A stretch of 11,843 nucleotides of DNA from Synura sp. LO234KE (Eukaryota > Sar > Synurophyceae > Synurales > Mallomonadaceae), in assembly GCA_015143735.1 (NCBI GenBank), contig VKHC01000458.1:1-11843 (forward strand), in the 5' to 3' direction. Positions 1-7,317 of the stretch are shown here, one piece after another. A model generated the notes under the pieces. That model saw only the letters and a program-made list of their open reading frames with translations. It was not told where the DNA came from and did no database searches. The position numbers and the translations under genes are program-made. The first letter of the stretch is position 1. The number at the start of each line of letters is the position of its first letter.

Positions 1-978
1 GGAAGACATGTTGTTTTCGGGAGGGTTATCAACGGTTTAGAAGTGCTTAAAATTATGGAAATGGTTGCTACGGATTCGAAAGATTGTCCACGTACAGCAA
101 TTATCGTGGCAGATTGCGGTCAAATCGGAGTCGCAGAGCCCACTTCACCATTCACTGTACTTGTTGGTAATAAAACTGGAGTTGAGGGTGTGAATATAGG
201 TGATGCAGAGAGAAGTGCGCCCACACCTGACAGATCTGTCTCTGTCAACAACGAGAAATCGAACGAAGATGTTGATAGGAAGAAAGATGAACAAGAAATC
301 GAAGAAGAACAAAATTTAAGCGAAGAAATGATATCTGAACAGACAAAAGGAATGACAGACGCTCAACGGCGTCTATTTCTGATTCGGTTAAAGTTGAACC
401 AAAGCCGGAAAGCAAACAAGAAAGAGGTTGAGCTTGAGTACAAGCGCATGTCCGATCCGCGCTATGACCAAAAGCGTCGTTCAGAGGAGTGGCGAGAGAA
501 AAAGAAAGGATGGAAATCTGAAATCGAATCGTTGGGCCTGAAGCCGGAGGAGTCATTTATGTTGGACACAGCGGAGAAGGCAGAAGCATTACAACAGAAA
601 GCAGCAAAGAAAGAGAAGAACCGAGCGACGTTTGGTTGGGAAGCATTTACTGCGGATGCAACGTATAAAGCGTACAAGAAGCGGTTACAGAAGCTTCCGC
701 ATGCACCTGGCGAAGGGACCTCTGGTGAGATCGATCCGTTAGATTATGGGAAGGTAGGGGCGCAGGTAAGCAAGGCGGCATTGGACTTGATGAGCAAGGA
801 GATTGAGGACAGGGACAAGGCTCGGGACAAGTACAGTAGGCGCCGAATGGAATATGACGCCTCCAACGTGGACTACATCAACGACACCAACGCGCATTTC
901 AACAAGAAGATAAAACGCGCGTTTGACAAATATACTGTGGAGATTCGTCAGAATCTCGAGAGAGGCACTGCGATATGA
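1..978 (+). CDS. Cyclophilin-SYF2 fusion protein, C-terminal part (5' end outside window)
   Basis: The frame is open from the first base to TGA at 976-978 and gives 325 residues; the start lies upstream of the window. Residues 1-42 are the end of a cyclophilin-type peptidyl-prolyl isomerase: the GRHVVFGRV segment (its His matches active-site His126 of human cyclophilin A) and the terminal ADCGQI strand (nt 109-126). Residues about 43-117 are a linker that becomes Lys/Glu-rich. Residues about 118-325 match SYF2, a spliceosome protein of the NineTeen-complex-related group. Landmarks are SRKANKKEVE, FMLDT, FGWEAF, AYKKRL, RDKYSRRR, VDYIND, HFNKKI and the terminal NLERGTAI. Several spliceosomal cyclophilins are known, so a nuclear role in pre-mRNA splicing is the natural inference. 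No intron is visible. The domain calls are secure; how common this fusion is cannot be judged here. Confidence 0.9.
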   Translation, partial: GRHVVFGRVINGLEVLKIMEMVATDSKDCPRTAIIVADCGQIGVAEPTSPFTVLVGNKTGVEGVNIGDAERSAPTPDRSVSVNNEKSNEDVDRKKDEQEIEEEQNLSEEMISEQTKGMTDAQRRLFLIRLKLNQSRKANKKEVELEYKRMSDPRYDQKRRSEEWREKKKGWKSEIESLGLKPEESFMLDTAEKAEALQQKAAKKEKNRATFGWEAFTADATYKAYKKRLQKLPHAPGEGTSGEIDPLDYGKVGAQVSKAALDLMSKEIEDRDKARDKYSRRRMEYDASNVDYINDTNAHFNKKIKRAFDKYTVEIRQNLERGTAI

Positions 979-1484
979 TGCGAAGACAGACGGGCGAAGG
1001 GGGAGGGGGTAGATGGTGGTGTAGGTCGGACTGACTGTATGGGAGAGGACCGAGTGTTTGATTGGTTGATAACTTCATTCCTTGAATTGCTCTGTGTTGC
1101 GCGCGCGACGACATTGCCTTTTGTACATTCCTGGGCGAAGATTCATTTTAAGCCAGTAAAATGATGCATTTTCTACACACGAAGTATGATAAGGAGGGAT
1201 TAGCTATAAAATTATACTGGCAGTGATGTCCTTCTGTCGGTGGCTGAATGCAAGGCTAGAACCAAATGTGTTGAGCGATGTAGAATACTGTCCAAAAATA
1301 TTCGTCCGCACAACGACGACAGCAACCACCATTTTTACCCGACGGAGGCGACTTTAAACAATTGATGTATTAATGCGCATTGTGCCTCTACGATATGTTG
1401 CGGAAATCCTTCATGGCTCAGCCGTATGCATGTGTGGTCGATGTTCATACTACTCGTTGTTGTAAGAAGCAATTTTCCCTACTA
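979..1484. other. 3' flank of the SYF2 gene, no gene recognised
   Basis: No convincing coding sequence on either strand. It opens with a G-rich stretch just after the stop and should contain the 3' UTR of the upstream gene. No AATAAA polyadenylation hexamer lies close to the stop; the first on this strand is at 1711-1716, inside the foldback repeat. Confidence 0.5.
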
Positions 1485-1842
1485 GAATATCACCACGCAA
1501 ATGCTATTTTATCTTAAGGACTACCGTATTATCGTACTAGTCTATGAAAAAAGCTATTGGCTGCTTGCATGTTTTTAACAGATATCCTACGCCGCACGCA
1601 CAGTGGTTAAAATTTTGTGGTTGGTGAGCTTTAAAGTTGATGGTAGTAAAATGGAAGAAGTTTGTTACATCATCCAAGAAGATGTTGTTTTCTTCAACAA
1701 ATGAATGATAAATAAACTTGCTCTAGCACAAAATTTTGACTGCAGTACGGCGTAGAAAATCTGTTAGAAATTTGCAACCGATAGCTTTTCTATAGCCGGT
1801 AGTTCTTAAGATAAAATAGCATTTGCTTCGTGGCTGATATTC
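1485..1842. repeat. Imperfect inverted repeat (foldback, MITE-like)
   Basis: The left arm, about 1485-1630, is complementary to the right arm, about 1715-1842, around a spacer of about 85 nt. The outer ends begin GAATATC and finish GATATTC. The best block is a perfect 22-nt complement between 1497-1518 and 1805-1826. Further paired blocks are AAAGCTAT with ATAGCTTT, TAACAGAT with ATCTGTTA, CTACGCCG with CGGCGTAG, and AAAATTTTGTG with CACAAAATTTT. The left arm carries about 13 extra nt near 1527-1540. There is no ORF inside, so this fits a non-autonomous foldback or MITE-like element, or an inverted duplication. No target-site duplication was identified. Confidence 0.75.
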
Positions 1843-2098
1843 TTCAACGGTTCTTCGACCAGCTAGGTCGTCCCTACTCCCGGCATCTATAAACGTTACG
1901 TGATTTTCAAGAAAAAGTTAGAATTTCTTCTTTTTTTTTATCTTTACCTTTTAGCGAAAGTCTTTTATTTAGTTATGGTTGAAGAGGGCGCAAATGTCAG
2001 ATCCAGGAACTATGATATAGCGTGAGGAACCGCTGCCTCTGATACCTAACCACTTCCTATATTCCTGGTACTGCCAAGCTCCGATCGCCCAATAAAGA
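1843..2098. other. Unannotated spacer
   Basis: AT-rich sequence with a T-rich tract near 1928-1938. No ORF or RNA gene recognised. Confidence 0.4.
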
Positions 2099-2122
2099 GC
2101 TCCAGGCGACTGCACCTGGAGC
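2099..2122. repeat. Perfect 8-bp stem hairpin
   Basis: GCTCCAGG (2099-2106) and CCTGGAGC (2115-2122) are exact reverse complements around an 8-nt loop. There is no T-run after it and no gene beside it, so its function is unknown. Confidence 0.6.
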
Positions 2123-2143
2123 GCCTGTGTTAGTGCGCCACAA

Positions 2144-2168
2144 TGTCCCCCACGAGGTTAAGGGGACA
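2144..2168. repeat. 7-bp stem hairpin next to the first
   Basis: TGTCCCC (2144-2150) pairs with GGGGACA (2162-2168) around 11 nt. It starts 22 nt after the hairpin at 2099-2122. The pair could be part of a structured RNA or a repeat end, but nothing else supports that. Confidence 0.5.
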
Positions 2169-3171
2169 CGTGACGATCCAACCAAATGCAATTGCTTAGT
2201 CCAGAATGAACGAAGAAAATAAAGTGAACACGAGAGCCAGCAACCGGAAGAAACTCGCAGTCGTACACTGTTAACACCACGAAAGTGTTATAACTCCTAC
2301 AAATATACCACCTAACCCCCGTCGGAAACTTCATCTGGGCAAAGGGTGCCATGACCGCACGAGACTAGACCACAACGGTAAGTATCGGCTTGCTATCAAA
2401 GGGCTTCAATGGGGGGCCTCCCAGCCACTGGAGCATAGCTTTCAGTCCGCTGCAATCTGGCCAAGGCAGTGGAGCAAGTGATGGTCAATGGTGGAACCAA
2501 TATAGCCGTATTGGTAAATCCAGACCTGTTATCTCCGCCGCTCTTGTGATCGGAATCTTCTTCGAGCTCAACACGTCGTTGCGGCCTCAAGGGTGTCTCA
2601 ATAAGCAACAAAAGTCGCATCAAGGACCGATAAGTAGAAGGAACGCTTATCGAACTTGGAGTAGTAGCGCTCTTGACGCAAACTATACCCGAAAATACGG
2701 ATGGAAAATTTAAGATAGGACACTGATCAGAAACATTTGACGTGTTCACATTCGCCCGGAATCGTAAGCCCGAGGCTGAGGCTTAAGGATAAAACGAAAC
2801 GGTAGCGCAGGTATGTGTAGAGCATGAGGCCCTCCAATGGTGAGCCGCCATGGTGTGAACAGTCCTTCATCCAATCGCCAGAAAGCCAGAAAATTGTATG
2901 CTTGATCTGTGTAATTTGAGCAGAATTCTTAGTAGTAAAAGTCTAGGTCGGAGGTTACTTCTTGAGGAAATCCTTAACGTGGGAAGCTATGTCTAACATG
3001 TACTTAAGCTTATAAACATTTTCAGAATTCAGATGTTCTTGATTCTGACATCGTTGCAGCTAGCTTGCATTATTTGACTGATGCACGCCACCTATAAGCG
3101 TCCGACGACTACGGCGATGCATTATTCAAACAGCTGCGAGTGGAGAAACTGCATTTTTACCCTTTTAAGGT
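2169..3171. other. Gene-poor stretch, no feature recognised
   Basis: Two overlapping ORFs of about 110 codons on opposite strands (2390-2713 + and 2396-2749 -) have no recognisable motif and are most likely chance. No repeat copies, RNA genes or mobile-element domains were recognised. Confidence 0.4.
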
Positions 3172-3556
3172 GTTTCTGATCCGCTAGCTCCCTGTCGCAC
3201 TTCTCAGGAGGTATAATTTATTTCGAGTCTGTAAATTTAAATACAGTTTGCGAATTTCCCGAGTTTTGAGATGAGTGGGCCCAAAAATTATTTCAAAAAC
3301 GAAAATGAGTTATCGGGATGAATAGCGCTGAATAAGTGAACATTTGTATTTTCCAAAATGTTTTGAAACGCGGGATGAGGCGGGAATATTACCACCTGTA
3401 GTTTTTCGATAGCGTAGACAACGATGATCCAAATGCCATTCGGCGAATTCTGAATCAAACATGGTCAGAATCGGAGTAGAAAAATTCTTAGTTATCATTG
3501 GTACGAAAACCGACCCAAGTTTTTTAAACGTATACGTCTTCATTATGATACTGCAG
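3172..3556 (+). repeat. Dispersed repeat, copy A
   Basis: This segment aligns, same strand and order, with 6599-7062. Shared blocks include GTTTCTGATC, ATAATTTATTTCGAGTCT, ATTTAAATACA, CCAAAAATTATTT, TTTTCCAAAAT, ATATTACCACCTGT, ATTCGGCGAA, TCAGAATCGGAGTAGAAAA and GGTACGAAAACCG. It is about 80 nt shorter than copy B, mostly because of a gap around 3305-3345. It has no convincing protein in either orientation. A related inverted segment lies just before the LINE at 7116-7205, so this may be an old LINE 5' end inserted in reverse; that is an inference. Confidence 0.75.
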
Positions 3557-3681
3557 AAATAATGCCTCGTCATTTCGAAAATCGATTGCCGAAAATCCAG
3601 TAGTCATTTTTTACGTAGGGGATGGAAATGATTGAAAAGTCAGACGGAAGGGCTTCGACTGCACCATACAATACTAAGTAA

Positions 3682-4173
3682 ATAACTCGTATTCCATTTG
3701 TGCCCGATGGCAAGTCCCGCGACCGAGTAGGGGCAGGGGTAGAAAGCCGTATGCTCGAGGGAAAGGGAAATTCCTCCCCCAGAGGGTTAGTACGCAACGA
3801 CATTCCCAACCAAGTAGAAGGGGATGAGTAGGTTTGGCGCTGGCCTTGGCGTGCCGTACTGTTTAGAGTAGTCCGTATCGAAAAGGCAACTACTCTCACT
3901 AGTACCGTGCGGAGGAGTACTTCTACGCTTACGACTAAACAGTTAAGAAAGTTCCCAACCACGCGCGATCGCCACAGCTAGCGATAGGCAGGGAGAAGAG
4001 GTCGTTGCCTATTAGCGCTTACCACTTCTCGACAGCTCTTGCTGTAGGGACTCTGTCGTGTGAGGTCCACCAGTATGGGAAAAATCCCCGGAGTCCACTG
4101 GATCGCCGCGGGGCTGGACAATGATGGTACTCCTTTGCGGAATCGATGCAGGAATAATCTCGGAAGTACCGAT
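3682..4173 (+). pseudogene. Broken LINE-type RNase H domain
   Basis: In one frame (stops near 3829 and 3974) the translation shows landmarks of the RNase H domain of non-LTR retrotransposons in order. These are a degraded TDGS box reading PDGKS (Asp codon 3706-3708), then DRVGAGVESR (compare VGAGV-Y-S), then NQVE at 3811-3819 where FQAE is expected. The Glu is 38 codons after the first Asp, the spacing of the classic D-E pair. HW-I near 4096-4104, then G-x-D-x-D-G and a CRNN stretch, sit where the W-V-P-G-H...GNE-AD-AR block should be. A possible middle Asp (3933-3935) is in another frame. The domain is multiply broken and certainly inactive. It is separate from, and older looking than, the LINE at 7318. 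Confidence 0.5.
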
Positions 4174-4907
4174 CCAACCAGCAGGTGGTGCGAGAGAGCG
4201 CTGTAAGGAAGTGGGAGCCGAGTGGGAGGCACTCCTGGCATGGGTGCAGGTTACTGTCGGGAAACAACTCCAGTCGTGCATCCTTTACGACCGCCAAAAG
4301 GACAGTACACAATTGATCTATGACCGACTGCCACGGCGCAGTGCCATCTTCCTAGAACAGACTACAAAAGTAGTCATTTTGAGCTAGGGAGAAACGTCCC
4401 AGCTATCCCGACTATTGTGGGGAGGGTTCACAGAGAGATCGTAAAGACCCTGTGGGATGATCAACTTCTTGGCAGAACGTGAAAGTCGCAGTCTAGTTTG
4501 CCTGCTCGCACTTGACCGAGAAGCGCAGCCGGACAGATTCGAACTTCGAGACTACGGAAACTCTGGCTCAAAGCTCGCCTGATGCAAATGTGGTAAGAAC
4601 AAAGCTGCTCAGCCAGCTTCCATGTAAATATAAGATCTTGGTGGGAGAATCAAATTGGGTCTCGTACTGCTACGAGAGGCGAATAGGATCACCTCTCCGG
4701 AAATCTTAAATCTTAGACGATCCTAGAGAACTTGGTTTACCAGAACCCATTAATCTAGAGGTTGCTTTACTGGTTCCGCCTGAATCTATCAGGGCAGATC
4801 TGGAAATGGAGACAATTTATCAAGGAGAGAGTTCCCAATTTTGTTATCTCGGTGGTCCATATAGTAGCTGTGCAGAGGGCTTGCTCGGCGACGAAGCGAT
4901 GATGTTG
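4174..4907 (+). pseudogene. Possible decayed coding sequence after the RNase H remnant
   Basis: Stops are sparse on the + strand, but the open frame keeps changing: 4121-4384, then from 4381 to about 4479, then one frame from 4512 to 4907 broken only by TAA at 4707-4709. This is what a decayed continuation of the upstream retroelement would look like. No specific motif, such as a Cys-rich C-terminal region, was recognised. It could equally be unrelated sequence. Confidence 0.25.
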
Positions 4908-5206
4908 TAAAATAGAATTCAGTTGCTTAGTTTCGTTCTTTTTGGAAAGCGATGCGAAGTCGCGGGTATTAATGTTGGAGACCCTGAGTGCAGTGCCAGG
5001 GGGGTTCCACTGGAGCTACAATTTTCACCGCATCTCCAAAAGTAAAGACCCACCCGGACAGGGATCTATGTCCACGGCAGCACATGAACTGAAAAAGTTG
5101 AAAAACTTGCCTTGATACAGGAGCGGGTGACCAAACAAGCGAGGCCTTGCCGTGCTGACTTGAGCCAAAGAGCCTGCTACTGCGGGTTGCGAAAGCAATG
5201 AAGAGG
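4908..5206. other. Unannotated spacer
   Basis: No ORF, RNA gene or repeat recognised. A 69-codon minus-strand ORF overlapping the right end has no motif. Confidence 0.35.
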
Positions 5207-5264
5207 TGAGGGCATCAAAGACTGAGGGCATCAAAGACGCTACGTGCTACTGACACACTGACAC
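5207..5264. repeat. Two short tandem duplications
   Basis: A 16-nt unit, TGAGGGCATCAAAGAC, occurs twice exactly at 5207-5222 and 5223-5238. Eleven bases later an 8-nt unit, ACTGACAC, occurs twice exactly at 5249-5256 and 5257-5264. These look like replication-slippage duplications. Confidence 0.85.
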
Positions 5265-5999
5265 CCCTAGTGTTTTCTGCATTCCAAAATAGAGTATTGG
5301 AGGAGGCTGACTCTGCGCAGAGTTGGTCGAGGAGCTTGCAGTGGCTTCAAATTTTAAGTCGGTAGCAAATGTGCTGGAGCCAAACTGGAACGCCGGGGTA
5401 TCGGAAGAGACAATAAAAGGCAGGCGTTGGGGACGTGAGATGGTTTCAACCCCTGCAGCTAAAGTCGTGGCTACAGGATCCGAGACTCGAAATATTGGTG
5501 AATTTGAAAATATTCGTTTCATTTTCGGAGTACTTGATGCTATCGCTCGTTTCAGATAACTCTGATATGTTGAAGTTCAAGGTGGTTGTTCTAGTTAGAT
5601 TAGCTGGGTCCTTTGCGCAATGAATGAGGTAAGTTCTCAACAATCGATAAGTTAATGAAAGGGTGGGAAATAACTCAAACGTAGTCAATCCAATCATGAA
5701 AAGACCAACCTTCATAAATCAAGTCAAACATTGTAGCGATCGTTTCTTTCATGATTAAATCAAATAAGCGTCGGTAATATGAATCCTTTCATAGTCCATT
5801 ACATGTAGAGCTTACTAGAGCAAGACAGCACTAAAGATAAGGTCTACTCTGACATGATACTCCATTTCATTCCTCGGGATCCAGGATCTTTGGATGAGCG
5901 TCTGACGACTAGGACCGTGCCTCCTCCTGACACACGAAACTTGAGGCTCTGCAAATACCCTTTGAAGGTAATTTTGGTTCGTGATGTTACTGCAATACG
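5265..5999. other. Gene-poor stretch, no gene recognised
   Basis: A 14-nt perfect palindrome, ACTCTGCGCAGAGT, sits at 5310-5323. Overlapping ORFs of 62-91 codons on both strands between 5247 and 5715 have no recognisable motif and are treated as chance. Confidence 0.35.
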
Positions 6000-6045
6000 G
6001 AACTGAATTTCCACGTTGAGCTGAACTGAATTTCCACGTTGCGCT
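6000..6045. repeat. 23-nt tandem duplication
   Basis: The unit at 6000-6022 (GAACTGAATTTCCACGTTG followed by AGCT) is repeated at 6023-6045 with a single A-to-C difference. Confidence 0.85.
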
Positions 6046-6518
6046 TATCAATCCTAGTGGCTTCTACCTTCCTCGAACGATTGATGAGGTGAGAAGCTTG
6101 ACATCAATATCGTTATTATGAAGACTATGAGGAATCGTTTCCTGCTCCCCAAACTAAAGCAAACGAGCACCTTGGCGCGACAGAGTGAATTTATACCGGT
6201 AACGAGCTCCATAATAAATATCGGCGCCAACGTGGAGACAAGTACATCTACGTTCTCATATTTGTCTGACACGTTACCCACCTCCTTCATTAAAGGTATC
6301 CCTGAGCTGAGCTTCACGTGTTTTAGAGATTTCATCTACAATTTAGGTTTTGGTTTACAAAAAATTCGTTTTCACCGAAATTTAGAGTTTCCTCCTATTC
6401 GAGGTTGATGTGGCTTGAGTCTATAGTCCAAGCCCCGGAAAATGGTGGATCTCCATCTCCCTCAGGTTGAGCCGAAGGATTTATCACTGGTTTATTAGTG
6501 TGGTTTCAAATTGCACTA
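6046..6518. other. Gene-poor stretch, no gene recognised
   Basis: Opposed ORFs of 93 codons (6054-6335, -) and 96 codons (6118-6408, +) overlap almost completely and neither has a recognisable motif. At most one could be real, and neither is supported. Confidence 0.35.
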
Positions 6519-6574
6519 TCCGAACATTCCGAATATGATGGTTTCCGCATCCTTGACAACCGGAATTTTTCGGA
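6519..6574. repeat. Short imperfect inverted repeat
   Basis: TCCGAACATTCCG at 6519-6531 is complementary, with one mismatch and one extra base, to CGGAATTTTTCGGA at 6561-6574, with a 29-nt spacer. It lies 25 nt before copy B of the dispersed repeat. Confidence 0.5.
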
Positions 6575-6598
6575 CTTAAATAAAATGAAATTAGTACC

Positions 6599-7062
6599 GT
6601 TTCTGATCTGCTAGCTCATTTTGCACTCCTCAGGGGGAATAATTTATTTCGAGTCTCCCCATTTAAATACATTGAATTTCCAAAGTTTTTGAGAAAAGTG
6701 GCCCAAAAATTATTTTCGGGAAAAAAGAAAATGTTCTATATCGCGTTCTGGATAGAATTCGTTGTAAAATTGAACTCCAGCAAGTTGAAAAACTGTTGTG
6801 CCTCCTTCTATTTCACAAGATCCGGAAATAGGCCGGCTTAGCAATTTGCATTTTCCAAAATTTTTGGAAACGCGGCAGCAAGTGGCGGGGATATTACCAC
6901 CTGTGTTATTTGATGGCGCAGATAACGATCCAAACACAATTCGGCGAACTCTGAGGCGCACTTGATCAGAATCGGAGTAGAAAATCATTCTTAGTTGTCG
7001 CTGGTACGAAAACCGCCCCAAGTTTTTAAAGCTAATACGTCGTCAATATGATAATGATGCAG
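6599..7062 (+). repeat. Dispersed repeat, copy B
   Basis: This is a diverged copy of 3172-3556 on the same strand, starting at GTTTCTGATC and ending near ATGATAATGATGCAG. It carries about 80 extra nt around 6735-6850. Its right part (about 6952-7029) is also an inverted match to 7116-7205, so copies B and C face each other around about 86 nt. Confidence 0.75.
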
Positions 7063-7115
7063 CAGGTAAACTCAGTGATTGATATGCTTTCATCGGTTCA
7101 TCTTTTTATTTGCAT

Positions 7116-7205
7116 TTTTAAAAACGTGTGGTGGTTTTCGTACCAATCACATCTAAGATATTTTTGACTCGGATTCTGGACACTTTTGCCTCAGAATTTG
7201 CCTAT
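7116..7205 (-). repeat. Inverted partial copy C, upstream of the LINE ORF
   Basis: Read on the + strand, this segment matches the reverse complement of about 6952-7029 and of the equivalent part of copy A. Shared blocks are TTTAAAAAC, GGTTTTCGTACCA, CTAAGA, GATTCTG, GCCTCAGA and TTTGCC/TTCGCC. Weaker similarity continues to about 7270, for example GACTCGGAAATAAGTA against GACTCGAAATAAATTA. It ends shortly before the LINE start codon at 7318, so it may be part of the LINE 5' UTR or promoter region. Confidence 0.65.
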
Positions 7206-7317
7206 AGGAGTATTATTAGCATCTTTAAATACTTCCCCAAAATTTCAGTCGCCAAAGACTCGGAAATAAGTACTTTTGAAAATTTTCAACAAGTTCAACT
7301 CGGAAAACCCAGAAAAC

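Noticed and set aside
2390-2749. Overlapping ORFs of 107 and 117 codons on opposite strands
   Set aside because: They cover the same bases on opposite strands, and neither shows a motif or a plausible context.
3730-3800. Sequence around AGCCGTATGC...TTAGTACGC resembling group II intron domain V
   Set aside because: The stem does not close as a 34-nt domain V hairpin with the usual bulge, and the same bases read as the RNase H remnant.
3570-3962. 130-codon minus-strand ORF
   Set aside because: It overlaps the RNase H remnant on the opposite strand and has no recognisable motif.
4525-4550. GATTCGAAC, which on the minus strand resembles a tRNA T-loop (GTTCGAATC)
   Set aside because: The flanking bases do not form a T-stem, and no D-arm, anticodon arm or acceptor stem was found.
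5247-5715. Cluster of ORFs of 62-91 codons on both strands
   Set aside because: No recognisable domain, mutual overlap, and chance-like length.
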